A stretch of 64,000 nt of DNA from Hamiltosporidium tvaerminnensis (taxonomy: Eukaryota; Microsporidia; Dubosqiidae). Below the pieces are notes generated by a model. The model searched no databases and had not been told where the DNA came from. It worked only from the letters and a program-made list of their open reading frames with translations. The translations under genes and the position numbers were made by a program. How positions within the stretch are numbered: position 1 is the stretch's first letter; each line of letters starts with the position of its first letter. The stretch lies in contig CM061251.1 of the NCBI GenBank assembly GCA_022605425.2, positions 775,001-839,000 of the forward strand. The letters are read 5' to 3'. This document shows positions 1 to 10,669 of this stretch, piece after piece.

Positions 1-1695
1 TGCGACGCCTCATCTCAAAATGTTTAATTGGTTCGAAAAATGTAAAACATAACCAAAAGAGCTCATATTAAAAATATAACTATTCTAAGTTGTTCATAAA
101 TCTTACGTAACAAATAATAGTGAGTAAAAGTAGAATCTAAAACACTCGGAGACGTTAATTAGTCCAAAAAATATTGGAAACAAATTAAGTAAAAATCTTT
201 TCTAGATTGTAGTATGTGGAAAGAATAATCTAAATATATTTTTTTTGAAAACATTACATTTTTTTCAAATAGTGGCAAGTGTTACATTTGTTTTCATGGC
301 ATTTACGCAGTTCTAGGTTTAAGAATAACTGCTTCCCAAAACCCCCATCGGTACCCCCTAGATACCTAAATCTCGCAGAATTTCATCTAAAAGTAGTAGA
401 AACCAATTATTAGACGAGTAAGTTGCCCGTAGTTCCTTAATATCCGTTCCATAAAGTGTATCGTAAGCTGAAGCCCCCCTGGGCTCCCTCTCCCAAAAAA
501 ATAAAACTACACAGAATCCCGATTTACTCTACTCTTTGTGAATCCAATAAAGTTATAGCTAAAATATATTTCAGAGACTTACATGGTGTACATCTTGACA
601 GTGCAATGCTATACCAACAGGTATAACCTGCTACTTAACTCTCCTGACTTTATGGAGTTTGGTTTTCTATATCCCAAGCACTATATCTTCTAACCCGAGT
701 GAGTAGAGCTATCTCTATACTTTTACATGGTAATCGCCTTTAACTTCATCTGCGTGTCCGTGATCTAGTTACATAAAAAAATACAAATAAATTTGTAAAA
801 GCAGTTTCGCCATTTCGTAGACCTCTCCTCCTATACAAATTTACATGAAATAACCGAAAATCTAATGTGGTTTTATTCTCAACAAAAATTCAAACAATGG
901 TTTCGTACATCAATATACATATTTATTACCAATCAAAAGAGTTTTATTAGGATTATCCTTGCTTCACCAAGAAAAAACAATAGATCATATTTTTTTCTAC
1001 GTTCTTAGTTTTTTAGTTTCAAAGAAAAGGTAATTTAAATCAATTTGGTAGGCCTTTTTTCAAATAATTTTTAGTTTATAACCAATTGTAAAAAACAATT
1101 GATTCTTTTTTTGCCATTACTCTGTGTAATTTAGTTTCATTCTAAATAATAATTGCATCAAACAATTTTGTTTGAAAAATATAGAAGTTTATCTTTGACA
1201 TAATTAAAAGGCTTATATAAAAATTTGTATGAAATTTTACGATAAATAAGTAACTAATGTAAATTTTGTTAAAAAATTTGTTTTTCAGACAATGAAAACA
1301 CTTCAAAAGAATAATTTTTTTTGAGACAGGGAACGAGATCGAATAAAAACAGATTTTAAGATAAACCGACTGAATATAAAAGGCTTAGCGTAAGCTCTTA
1401 AGAATCGGGGGGAAATAAAACAAACGAAAGATATATTCTGGTTAAAAGATAAGCCATATTTTTATCTGGGAATTACTCAGAGCGACTAAAAAATCAATTA
1501 TGAAAGACCAAAAAATATATGGGACACAGACCAGTTGAGAATATCAAAGACTAATTGAAAAGATTGAGAAACTATAGCTCAGATATTGAAGTTTGAAATT
1601 ATAATCGACATGTTCTTATTTAGTTTTGTTAGATGTAAAATAAAGGTCTTTTCAACGAGTTTAACAGTAAGTAATTCATAAATAATCTATATTTT
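1..1695 (+). repeat. Family A repeat copy A1, cut by the window edge and split by a family B insertion
   Basis: Bases 1-250 match the outer part of the ~950-base family A repeat (compare 36,030-36,270 and 8,910-9,115): shared blocks include AAATGTTTAATTGGTT, AATAATAGTGAGTA and TTTTCTAGA. The match stops near 250, a family B copy follows, and family A similarity resumes near 975 and runs to about 1,695, ending with the family's inner edge (GTAATTCATA). The extreme outer end lies off the window. No protein is encoded. This copy is old: many mismatches against the 22.6 and 36.0 kb copies. Confidence 0.7.
269..970 (+). repeat. Family B repeat copy B1, nested in A1
   Basis: About 700 bases clearly richer in G+C than the surroundings. 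It shares long blocks with the best copy at 27,350-28,062, for example GCAGTTCTAGGTTTAA near the start, CTTCTAACCCGAGTGAG in the middle and the GGTTATCC-like right edge. It interrupts family A, so it was inserted after A1 and family B must have been mobile. No open frame is shared between the copies. Confidence 0.75.
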
Positions 1696-2160
1696 GCAGT
1701 AAAAAATATTTTTTCATCGCATTTCTAGAATTTAATTATTCCACCAGTTTAACATTTTTGTACAATAGTTAATTAATAAAAAAATATTTAAAAGTTATTT
1801 TTATATAAATCGATTGTTAAAAAACTTATCTTATGATCGAAACAGTGTTTCACAAAAAAATGTTTGAAAAATGGTAAAATGGATTATCAAAATAGATATT
1901 TTAAATTGAAATGCTACACGTAATTTAGACACAATTTGAAAAATATACTTGAATCGGATTATATATTTAAATTTTAAACGCTAAAACCATAATAGAAATC
2001 GAGCAAAAAAATATTCAAAGTATAATTATAAAAATAACAAACTGTTTTAGATTCTAGATAATGTAATTGCATCTGAATTCCAAAAAATATATTTATATCA
2101 ATCAAAATATAAAAACACGATCTTAGAATATATAATTCATCATTTTTAGGAATTTGAATT
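1696..2160. other. AT-rich intergenic stretch, nothing recognised
   Basis: Low-complexity A+T-rich sequence between repeat A1 and the tandem duplication before eIF2-beta. A 66-codon minus-strand open frame here has no recognisable composition or motif and is regarded as chance. Confidence 0.6.
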
Positions 2161-2326
2161 TCAAAGCAATACACAACAGTTCAATTAAAAATATAAAAAA
2201 CCAAATTTAATAAAAATAATTCGTCATTTTAAAATATAAGAATTCAAAGCAATACACAACAATTCAATTAAAAATATAAAAAACCAAATTAAATAAAAAT
2301 AATTCGTTATTTTAAAATATCAGATT
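2161..2326. repeat. 83-base tandem duplication upstream of eIF2-beta
   Basis: Two head-to-tail units start at 2161 and 2244 (period 83). Both begin TCAAAGCAATACACAAC and both end in a run containing TTTTAAAATAT; they differ by a handful of substitutions and one small indel. It ends about 100 bases before the eIF2-beta start, so it may sit in or beside that gene's upstream region. Confidence 0.85.
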
Positions 2327-2422
2327 TTATACTGAAATTTTGTTTGATATATGGTTAGTTAAAATCATAAATAAATAAATTTTATTTTTAATAATTTTTA
2401 CAAAAGCAACATCCCTTATAAC

Positions 2423-3046
2423 ATGCAAAATGATTCAACAAGTTCTGAAAATGAGACTTTTCAACCTTTAGGGTTCGATTTGGGGGCACTTAAACAAAAA
2501 AGAAAAGAACAGATTGCAAAGCATAAACCGGTAATGGCGCAAAAGAAAGAAGTATTGGACAGTGATTTACCAGATTGTTTGCAATACGAAGTATTATTAA
2601 AACGTGCTTTGGATCAGCTGCGAATGAAAGAAGAAGGGCAAGATGCAGCAAAGATGAAATTATCATTGGATGTAAAACGAGAGCCTTCATCGAAAACTTC
2701 AATTAATATTGTAGAAATATCAAAAGCACTTCATAGAGATCAAGAACATGTAATGCGGTTTATTTTTAATGAACTTTTTACAACTGGATCTGTAAATAAA
2801 GAAGGAAGACTTTTTTTAAAAGGCGTTTTTCTTAAATCTCAAGTTCAAGACATTCTTAGAAGTTATGTAGAACATTTTGTTGTTTGTAAAAGCTGCGAAA
2901 ATGTAGAAAATACAAATATAATAAAGCAAAATCAACTTTACTTTCTAAAATGTTCTAGGTGTGGTGCAATGAGATGTGTGGGTAATATTATTGAGGGAAT
3001 GAGAAGTAAAGGGAAAGCCGTGCATTCAGTAAGAGGACTTATTTAA
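2423..3046 (+). CDS. Translation initiation factor 2 subunit beta (eIF2-beta)
   Basis: 207 residues. eIF2-beta is part of the heterotrimer that carries initiator Met-tRNA and GTP to the 40S ribosome and contacts eIF5 and eIF2B. The C-terminal half has the family's alpha-beta core (around residues 95-150, pattern ALHRDQEHVMRFIFNEL then an aspartate/asparagine-free turn and LKGVFLKSQVQDILRSYVEHFV) followed by a four-cysteine zinc ribbon, C155-x2-C158 and C177-x2-C180. The basic N-terminus is short, without the three long lysine blocks of animal and fungal homologues, as expected for a reduced microsporidian protein. CCC lies at 2413-2415, seven bases before the ATG, and AATAAA (3045-3050) overlaps the stop codon. 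It stands alone, not in an operon. Identification is firm at family level. Confidence 0.93.
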   Translation: MQNDSTSSENETFQPLGFDLGALKQKRKEQIAKHKPVMAQKKEVLDSDLPDCLQYEVLLKRALDQLRMKEEGQDAAKMKLSLDVKREPSSKTSINIVEISKALHRDQEHVMRFIFNELFTTGSVNKEGRLFLKGVFLKSQVQDILRSYVEHFVVCKSCENVENTNIIKQNQLYFLKCSRCGAMRCVGNIIEGMRSKGKAVHSVRGLI

Positions 3047-3448
3047 TAAAATTTATACCAAAAATATTATTAATTTACAACAAAAATATTACAAATTTAC
3101 AAAATATATATTAGTAATTTAACAAATTTACTTTTATTAGAAATAATATAAATATATGAAATTGTATTTACACAAATATATTGTTTGAAATGTTGTTACT
3201 AGCTGTTTTATTTAGAATTTTTTTTCATAATTTTCCAGATATTTAAATTTATTTTCAATTTCTTAGAATTCAACCATTGAAAATATAAAAAAAATAAGTT
3301 TGTCATTATCTTAAATTTCCACCATATTAAATTGTTGTAATTCAATCGTTGAACTATAAAAAATACTTCTTGGTTCCTTCAAATCTATTTTTTTCCAAAG
3401 ATCTAAAATATTTCGTTATAAAATAAAATAAATTATAAAAGTAATATT
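3047..3448. other. AT-rich intergenic stretch
   Basis: No gene or repeat recognised downstream of eIF2-beta beyond the AATAAA signal at its stop codon. Confidence 0.6.
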
Positions 3449-3522
3449 AAATTAATACAAGTAATTACATATATAAAGTAGATTTAAATTAATACAAATA
3501 ATTACATATATAAAGTAGATTT
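3449..3522. repeat. 37-base tandem duplication
   Basis: Two adjacent units beginning at 3449 and 3486, each AAATTAATACAA then a TAATTACATATATAAAGTAG block and a short ATTT. They differ at about one position, so the duplication is recent. Confidence 0.85.
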
Positions 3523-3829
3523 AAACCCACAATATATGCAAAATAAAATTTATATTCAAATACTTTATCGTTATAAAATACTGCTTTCGCGGTACAAAAA
3601 ACTAAAAATCTAAGCATTTAAAATTACAAATCAATTTTTTTTAAAAAAATGAATTGCTTTTTAAAGAAAAATATTTTAATAAAAAATTATATCAATACAA
3701 AGCAGAAAATATTTTCATACAAATAAAAATATTTATAAATTTTTATAATCTAAGAGCTTTTTTTTTGGATAAAATAAAAGATAATAATAGTTTATTTAAA
3801 AAAAATAATATTAAGACAATAAGGATTAA

Positions 3830-3949
3830 CTACTAGTCAGAAATTTATTTAATAAAATTCTGGGTTTAGATATTTTTTGCCATTTTTATATATTTTCTTC
3901 TACCTCTTTAACCACTACTGTCTTTTCTTCCAAATCTACTAGTCAGAAA
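3830..3949 (-). mobile_element. Family C (R2-like) 92-base truncated insertion with 14-base target duplication
   Basis: Bases 3844-3935 match only the extreme 3' end of the R2-like element seen at 7,453-8,520, in minus orientation (plus-strand start TTTATTTAATAAAATTCTGG, then CTTCTACCTCTTTAACCACT). It is bracketed by identical copies of CTACTAGTCAGAAA at 3830-3843 and 3936-3949. A 3'-anchored, 5'-truncated copy between target-site duplications is the hallmark of target-primed reverse transcription. Confidence 0.85.
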
Positions 3950-4869
3950 ATCATATAATTAAAACTATTTTTTGTCAAAGATAAATAAATATCACAATAA
4001 AACACAAAAAGTGACCGGTAAAATATATTTTTAAGATATCCAAATCAAAGTACAAATTACTTTCTTAATCAATGGCATTACAGCTCATTAAGAGCCCTAG
4101 TCTCAATTACTATAAACTCCAATCTGTCACTTTCAAGCGCCCCTCTTCTCCATTCATCTATAAAAAAGTTTAAAATAAAAGATATGAATGAAAAATGAAG
4201 AAAAGATTTAATAATTATACTAAAGCCAATTCAAAGTAAATACGGAGGTAGAAGAGGATGAAAAAACATTTTGCTCGAAACTTAGTTCTCAAGTAATATT
4301 TAAAAGCCATTGAAATACAAAAATAGTAATTGTATATGACCTTTAGTCATCCATACACGGCAATAGAGCGTACATAAATCAAATATTGATACTTTTTTTG
4401 CTAACAATTCTAGAAAATATTTAGCGAAACTAAATAAATGATAACAATATTAAAAAAATCAGACCAAATACTTAAATTTAAACCATTAAAATACACAAAA
4501 ATAATTGTTTATCATTATTACGAAAATACCATAAGAAAAATTATAAATAAAAACAAAATTTGACTTTCTTTATTGTTTATTATATCTATTCTTACCAAAT
4601 ACAGGCTTGGTCCAAAATATTTCTTTGTGAAACACCAATTATTTTTTAAAGATAAAGTCGCTTCTGCTTTCTCATTTTTATTTTCTTTTAAACAGTAGAC
4701 TTATAAATTATACATTCATATAAAATTTCGTACTCAATTGTAAATTTATTGAAAGAAAAATCAATTTTCTTTAAAAAATTCTAGAGACCAATTTTGACGT
4801 AAAACCATCACAAATAATTTAAATCAGCGATCTATTTACAAATTTATAAATATTTTTTAAAAATATTTA
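3950..4869. other. Intergenic, nothing recognised
   Basis: A+T-rich sequence with somewhat more G+C around 4,080-4,260, which suggests a decayed repeat, but no match to families A, B or C and no coding signal could be made out. Confidence 0.5.
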
Positions 4870-4882
4870 CCCGTATAGAGTT

Positions 4883-5178
4883 ATGATATGTCTTTACTAC
4901 AAAATGTAAGTATTTTTCTAATAAGTTTATGTAATAAGCAAGAAAATGTGGCTGAGATACATTCACATAGTATCTTTAATCATCTAAAGAAATCTATAGG
5001 AGCATTCAATTCACATAAAATAATAAAAGTAAAAGTTGATTATGACATTATTAAAGTGACAGTAACAGAAAAGAATATTGTGTCATATATTAACAGTTCA
5101 TTAATACTTTTGGGAAATACTGGATATGGGAAATTATCTATACAGTTTTTAGATGAGAAAGATGTATCTACTAACTGA
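4883..5178 (+). CDS. Small unrecognised protein, probably spliced (intron 4906-4925)
   Basis: Two readings are possible. Unspliced, ATG at 4888 opens a 96-residue frame. Spliced, ATG at 4883 is followed by 23 exon bases, removal of a 20-base intron (4906-4925) and then the same downstream frame, giving 91 residues. The spliced reading is preferred because GTAAGT and CTAATAAG occur exactly where a microsporidian intron would, directly after the start, and the frame from 4883, otherwise stopped after eight codons, is rescued precisely. CCC lies at 4870-4872, ten bases before 4883. The product alternates hydrophobic and charged residues (KIIKVKVDYDIIKVTVTEK, then SLILLGNTGYGKLSIQF), like a small alpha/beta domain. 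In microsporidia introns are concentrated in ribosomal protein genes, but no ribosomal family is recognised here. AATAAA is 54 bases past the stop. Confidence 0.65.
4906..4925 (+). other. Probable 20-base spliceosomal intron
   Basis: Sequence GTAAGTATTTTTCTAATAAG: canonical 5' site GTAAGT, pyrimidine run, branch-site-like CTAAT immediately before the terminal AG. Its length is not a multiple of three, and its removal joins ATG 4883 to the long downstream frame. Ultra-short introns with the branch site abutting the acceptor are known in microsporidia; this one would be among the shortest. cDNA is needed to confirm it. Confidence 0.6.
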
Positions 5179-5555
5179 TTCTCACGTTTGTTCTTATCGG
5201 GGTTAAAACACTGTTTTACCAATGATACCCCAAAATAAAGTCATAATAGTTTTTATTTTAAATTCTTTTCATAATTTATGTTTTGTACAACAATTTATTA
5301 TTTTACGTAAAAATACGGAAAAATCTAAAAAGTTGAATGGTTTAAGGCTACGGGTTTGAATTCTTTTAAAAAAATTGTAGGAAAAATGAAATAAAAATGT
5401 TTCGATTAAATTAAGTTAAACACTACAATTACCGTTTGAAAATAAAGAATTTTAAAGTAAATTATTCTGTATAAATATATTTCCAAACATAGAAATATTC
5501 GCGGGAATTGGAAAATAAATAAAAGATATTTAATAACTTTTTATTAATAAGACAT
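5179..5555. other. Intergenic between two convergent genes
   Basis: AT-rich. Contains AATAAA near 5234 (plus strand) for the upstream gene and the minus-strand AATAAA of PTP2 at 5556-5561. Nothing else recognised. Confidence 0.6.
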
Positions 5556-5560
5556 TTTAT

Positions 5561-6442
5561 TTACGAACCATTTCCATTTCCTTCTTCATTTCCGTTTTCA
5601 GCTGGCTTAGATGGTTTGGTAGAAGAACTTTGTCCGTTGGGTTTAGTAACGTTTCTGAAGGAATCTGATCTGACAGATGTTATTTCCATCATTGAGTCAC
5701 AACCACCACAATTTTCACTCTGTCCTTCGATAGCAGTAGTTTGTTTACTCAAATATTCCAAACAGGCAGCACATGGATCTTCTTTCTTAGGTTTGGGTAA
5801 TTCACCTTTTTGACTCAAAAGACCACCCAACTGGTTAAATTCGAGAGAAGCAGTGGGTCTCTTAAGTGCACGAGGCCTTTCATGGCTCTTGTGTGTAATA
5901 TCATAATATACATTTTCAGCCACTGCCATCATAACAACTTCATCACCTACCATGACTTCCACTACATTTCCGTACATATTTAAAGTATAGTAAGGAGATG
6001 TTATAACATCTTTTAAAACCTTTCTGGCATGACAAGCCATGCTTCCTTTACTTATCCTAACTGTACAGTCTTGTGGCTTAGGCTGTGTAAGTTGTTTGGC
6101 AAGTTTAATTGCACGATCGCTTCTTTCCTGTGATTTTGCAATACATTCTTGTTTAAGTTTTTGCGATACTAATTGCCAATTTCCTTCTACACCACGGGGA
6201 TCACAATACAAGTTTGTACCATTATATCCTGGAATAAATGCTTTTGCCATCGGTTCACTCATTTGTTGAGCAGTCAGCTGATTAAGAGCTGTGTTGAGCA
6301 TTCTGTTTTGTTGCAAGCCCAGAACTGCATTGGAATTCTTTGAACTTCCAGTTGTTTGTTGTCCAAGTCCGCCAGTTGTCCCAGATGTGATAACCATATC
6401 CCCAGCTGCAAATGTGCAAAGAACTAAAATTATTGAAAACAT
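5561..6442 (-). CDS. PTP2: Polar tube protein 2 (PTP2)
   Basis: 293 residues, close to the ~277 of the Encephalitozoon protein. PTP2 is a structural, cysteine-crosslinked component of the polar tube, the coiled organelle through which a germinating microsporidian spore injects its content into a host cell. A hydrophobic signal peptide covers about residues 1-14. The mature part has exactly eight cysteines (80, 100, 126, 137, 224, 227, 245, 248), the number described for PTP2, a basic middle (lysine and arginine rich, 95-145 and 184-222), and a Ser/Asn/Gly/Glu-rich acidic tail from about 262. There is no RGD triplet. Base composition is noticeably richer in G+C than the surroundings, as expected for a strongly expressed gene. 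AATAAA (minus strand, 5556-5561) overlaps the stop. No CCC is seen near the start, unlike the housekeeping genes. PTP1, on the same strand, is 25 kb away. Confidence 0.9.
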   Translation of the reverse strand: MFSIILVLCTFAAGDMVITSGTTGGLGQQTTGSSKNSNAVLGLQQNRMLNTALNQLTAQQMSEPMAKAFIPGYNGTNLYCDPRGVEGNWQLVSQKLKQECIAKSQERSDRAIKLAKQLTQPKPQDCTVRISKGSMACHARKVLKDVITSPYYTLNMYGNVVEVMVGDEVVMMAVAENVYYDITHKSHERPRALKRPTASLEFNQLGGLLSQKGELPKPKKEDPCAACLEYLSKQTTAIEGQSENCGGCDSMMEITSVRSDSFRNVTKPNGQSSSTKPSKPAENGNEEGNGNGS

Positions 6443-7436
6443 TTACGATCCTTGAGAATTCCGCTTTTATCCTTTTACTCTTTCAAAAATGTATGAAAAT
6501 GATCCAATAAAATTGTGTTACAATGTTTTGCTCCGATCGTGGTTTCATCTTAGTTTCAATACCGTCTGAGATATCAATAAAAGTTTTAAAATTAAAAAAT
6601 GTTTGAAATAATCAGCGAAATTTTAAAATCCGATTTAATGGAAAACATATTTTTATTGGAAATACGTAAAATTTTAATAAAAAATGAGTGATTATTACAA
6701 ATTATAACTAGTTTATTAACGAAAAAATATGTGATTGTAATCCTTAAAGATATTTAATATGTTATCGTTATATTAAGACATTGCGGAAATATACGAAACA
6801 GATTGATAAAACATGTATTGAATTTAAAACCGAAAGTTGAAAGATTTGATTTGAGTAACAAAGGGAGTAAAATACAAAAAATATAGAATCTCAAATTTTG
6901 TTTCAAGAATCCAAAACTTGTATCACTTTTCAATATAGTGATGTAGAAAAGTGCTTACAGAAGATCTTATCAACATAGTCTCTCTCAAATAAGATATACG
7001 ATTAATGTAAATAGTACATCTATGTAATAACATATCTCAACAGCCATGGGTTTTTTTCTCCCAAATTTATGTAAAATTTGTTCTAAAAAAGAAAATTCTA
7101 CATATAAATATCTATTCAGATCATTGATTTACACTTTTTGATGTTAGAAAGAGTACATATTTATATATAAACTTAAAGATTTTTGTATATATTTTAACAA
7201 ATAACATTATTTTAACAGTTAACATATTTTAACTAAAAACTAACAAAAAATATTCATTTTCATCTAAATCAACAATTCATTTCCTCTTTTAGTATTTAAT
7301 ATATTTAAAATTTTTTTAAAAAAATAAAAAAAAGTGTTCAAACTTAAGTACAAATAGTTCCTATTATTTACATAGAACTATTTTTTAATCAATTCTGATT
7401 TGATTGATGAGATATTTATTCGAAAATTTAATCTAT
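6443..7436. other. Upstream region of PTP2, AT-rich
   Basis: About 1 kb without gene or recognised repeat. The first 150 bases upstream of PTP2 (6,443-6,590) are less AT-rich and may hold its promoter; no defined motif can be named. Confidence 0.5.
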
Positions 7437-8535
7437 ATGGATGGCTAATAATTTATTTAATAAAATTCTGGGTTAAAATATTTTGCACCTTTTTATATGT
7501 TTTCTTCTACCTCTTTAACCACTATTGTCTCTTCTTCCAAATCCGACTCTTCATTTATGTTATTGGTCGGTTCCTCCTTGTGAAATAAGGGGTGTATTAT
7601 TTTTTGGTTTTAAAGTTTTAACACCATCTTCCTCTCTTTTCGCTTCTTTTAAAGGGGGTATTGGTTCCTCATGCATCTCTGATCTCATAATAACACCCAT
7701 TGACGCTCTCTCCCAGCTCTCTTCGGCATTTAGTCCTGACTCGAATCCTCTTCGTCGATCAAAGGAAATTGTTTCGACTGTTTTCTTAAGTACTAAGGAC
7801 TTAAAGTATGCCTCTACATTCGTGGGTATTTCTAGTCTTTTAAGATGAGATTTATGGTATTTTGTCACAATACCGTCCCAGGTCATCACATAGGGGATTA
7901 TCTCAACACTACACTTATAAATAAGACCCAACTCTTTGGCTAGCAGGTCATACTTCCTAAGTTTTTCAGTTTCAACTATTTGAAGTGAATCTTGGGAAGT
8001 GATTCCTACTTCAATGAGTGTTATCTTATTCTTCTTCTTATCTAAAATAAATATGTCCGGTCTGTTATTCCGAATTTTAACATCAGTTTTAATTCTGGTG
8101 TCCACTCTTATCTCTGCATACTCATTATCAAGAATTTCTTGAACTGAGTGACTCCTAATTCGTTTTGAGGACTTAAACTTATATCTATTTAAGAGAAGTA
8201 AGTGTAGGCATCTAACCACTTCATTATGCCGTCTGGTATAGTCATGGCCTAGCATTTTTTCACATCTAGTTGCTAGATGATCCACAGTCTTACCAGACTT
8301 GCCGCAATGTTGACACACACCATCTGCTCCCCAGAATACATTTCTATCCTGGATATAGCAGAACACAGCTTCATTTCGTGGCCTAATATTCCCTCTCTTT
8401 AGCCATCTTGAAGAGTCACTAACACTCACAAGCTCATTTTTCCTTGCATTATATAACTTTGAATGGAGTTTTCGTTTTTCTATTTCGTTATATAGTTTTG
8501 CAAGTTGAGCTTCTTCTAAATGGATGGCTAATAAT
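7437..8535 (-). mobile_element. Family C (R2-like non-LTR retrotransposon) copy with 15-16-base target duplication
   Basis: A 1,068-base insertion (7453-8520, minus orientation) lies between two copies of TGGATGGCTAATAAT (7438-7452 and 8521-8535; one more A matches on the left). The 3' end of the element is the plus-strand left edge, TTTATTTAATAAAATTCTGG, shared with the copies at 3.8, 33.9 and 53.6 kb. Its 5' end stops at GAGCTTCTTC, the same place as the 53.6 kb copy. No reverse transcriptase is present. The family is only slightly diverged from the 53.6 kb copy, so it was active recently. Confidence 0.88.
7560..8520 (-). pseudogene. C-terminal CCHC and restriction-like endonuclease part of an R2-type polyprotein
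   Basis: The frame is open from the insertion's 5' edge (8520) to 7560, about 315 codons, with no ATG of its own. Order: a short basic leader, CCHC finger CQHCGKSGKTVDHLATRC, about 55 residues of basic helix, then RPDIFILDKKKNKITLIEVG, matching the PD...D/K core of the restriction-like endonuclease that R2-clade retrotransposons carry after their reverse transcriptase. The tail is acidic and proline/glutamate rich. The frame ends prematurely at 7560: compared with the 53.6 kb copy, 14 bases between two GGTTCCTCC direct repeats are missing, shifting the frame before the natural end (EVEETYKNGK in the other copy). As it lacks the reverse transcriptase it is a dead, 5'-truncated copy. Confidence 0.85.
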
Positions 8536-8879
8536 ACAATAATTTTATAATATTTTTGGTCATAAAATTCATATTTAATTTAATTACCATTTAAAATAGT
8601 ACAATTCTATTAATTATGAATATAGATATACGGAAAAGCACTAACTATAATATATATCTCTTATCTTGAATATTCAGTTCTTAATATTTGGTAAAACATA
8701 TTCTTTCATAGTTTAAAAGAAAATAATAACAAATATTTGTACCATAATTCATTCATTATATCCCCTGTTTTTATAATATATTTAAATATGTTTTATACGT
8801 ATATATTTATTTACTGTACACTTTAATTTGTCTTTTTCCATTAAAAGTTGATTTTTTTTACTATATCTATCTATATATC
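8536..8879. other. AT-rich intergenic stretch
   Basis: Nothing recognised between the R2-like insertion and repeat A2. Confidence 0.6.
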
Positions 8880-9115
8880 ATCATTTATATAATTCAGTAA
8901 TGTCCCGACGATGACTCACCTCGAAATGTTTAATTGGTTAAAAAAATATAATACTCCAATAAAAATGCTCCACTTAAGATATGTTTCTTTCTATTTGTTC
9001 ATAAAGTTTATGCTACTAATAATAGTGAGTAGAAGTGAACATAAAACAATTAAAAAGATTCGGTTGGTTGAAAAATATATTTGAAATAAACATTGATAAA
9101 ATTGCCCAGATTTAG
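8880..9115 (+). repeat. Family A repeat piece A2 (outer end), left flank of the Helitron remnant
   Basis: Starts with the family's outer terminus TTTATATAATTCAGTAATGT followed by CCCGAC, as at 36.0 kb and (reversed) 23.56 kb. About 235 bases align with the reverse complement of 15,175-15,400, so the two pieces form inverted repeats around the Helitron genes. The match fades at about 9,115. Confidence 0.8.
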
Positions 9116-9562
9116 GTATTTATTAAGAAATAGTCGTTAAGCCCGTGGAAACGGACTCAATTATATATCAAAAAAGCTTAAATATTAAGTGAATCAAAGC
9201 ATAGTATAGAAATTCGCTTTTATCTTCTTTATATTGTTAAAATTCCTGCTTATTAAGCTGTTTTTTAAAATTAGAAAAGGTTTTCATTTTTATAAGAGGC
9301 AGTTAAGAAGATAGAAAATAATTAAAGGGAAGCAAGAAATTTTAATTTACAAAGATATTGCATATATATTCTACTTCGGATCAAAAATAATAAAAAATTA
9401 CATAAGTAATTAAAGTAAGTCATTTATTTATCTTTGAATTTTTGTTTTTTAAAATAAATTTTATCCAACCTGGAACAAATTAATTTTTATATTGTTTACA
9501 TTAAAATAATAAGATTTTAGACTTCTAAAATATTTTCAGTCAAAAAGAATAGCGCTTGTAAC
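9116..9562. other. Non-coding 3' side of the Helitron remnant
   Basis: AT-rich, no gene. It would be the 3' end of the Helitron on the minus strand; no clear CTRR terminus with preceding hairpin was made out. Confidence 0.4.
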
Positions 9563-10669
9563 TTATATATGCACAGTTTTCCAAAACCGCTTTATACACA
9601 ACATTTTTTGTAAATATTTTGTCACTTCCAGGCAAAATTTTACCTTGCTCAGCCGTATCTTTAATATAAACTTAAACATTATTTGAACTTCTAACCCTAG
9701 AAAAGCAAAATAGTGTTTCCCATGACCAAAAACAGGCGTTGGTAGAAAAATACTAATCTTGTCTAGTGTTCGACCAGGAGCTTTGTTTATTTTCATAGCG
9801 AAAGCCAACCTGATCAAGAATTGTCTTCGTTTAAGTTGAAATGGCTGACCTGCATCTGATTTCAAATCGATTCTTGGAAGAAATATATAATCTTAATTTA
9901 CACAATCGGTCAATAATTTATTTACACTGAGATTCAGCTTCATTTCACATACAATTAGCCTAGTTCCGTTACAAAACCCTCTTTCTGTATTCAAATTTCT
10001 AAGAAGCATAGTAATAGCGCCTTTTTTAAGATAAAGAGCGTGAGGAAGAGTTCCAGAAGGCGTAAGAAAATTTAAAAACTCAAATGAATGATCAGTTACA
10101 TCACCAGTATCATCACTATTAAGACTATCTGTACTTAAATAAGTTTTTTTCTCGCCCTGAAGAATATAGAGTACACTTTGATTGATTTTATTAACTTCTT
10201 CATTTGTGTGCGTTAGAATTACCTTCTTGGAAAATTTACAGACCGTATTTACGAATAGTATTTCGCCAAAAATATCTTTGACAATATCTTTAGAAATCAT
10301 ATGAGATGAGATTTCAATTAAAGTTTTTTCTAAACAATCAGTATTCATAAGTTGTCTATTGCCAAGTTTAATTAGCCATTCACTATACCGCTTGTCTTTC
10401 GCCCGAATATTGTTACGAAGTTTCAATATTTTAAAGTCATTCTACAAAGAGCAATACTTTATGCTAGCATGAACAAAATCCGAGGCTTGAGCTCCGGGTA
10501 TCACGGGCATACACTGTCTATAACCACGATCCAATATTATTACTTTTCCATCAAAACTTAATCGAGATTTACATTGAATGTCTTTCAATAATCTATCTTT
10601 ACTTTGCAGGGCGAAAGCTGTAGCCAGGATAGCTTCATCCCATATAATCAGAGAAGAATCATGAATTTC

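Noticed and set aside
269-970. Family B as a solo LTR (TGTTATATT-like left edge)
   Set aside because: Similarity between copies extends outside a TG...CA boundary, no consistent 5-base duplication is seen, and no internal retroelement region is attached.
3654-3836. 60-codon frame ending beside the R2-like insertion
   Set aside because: Lys/Asn/Ile/Phe-rich random composition, no start signal; chance open frame.
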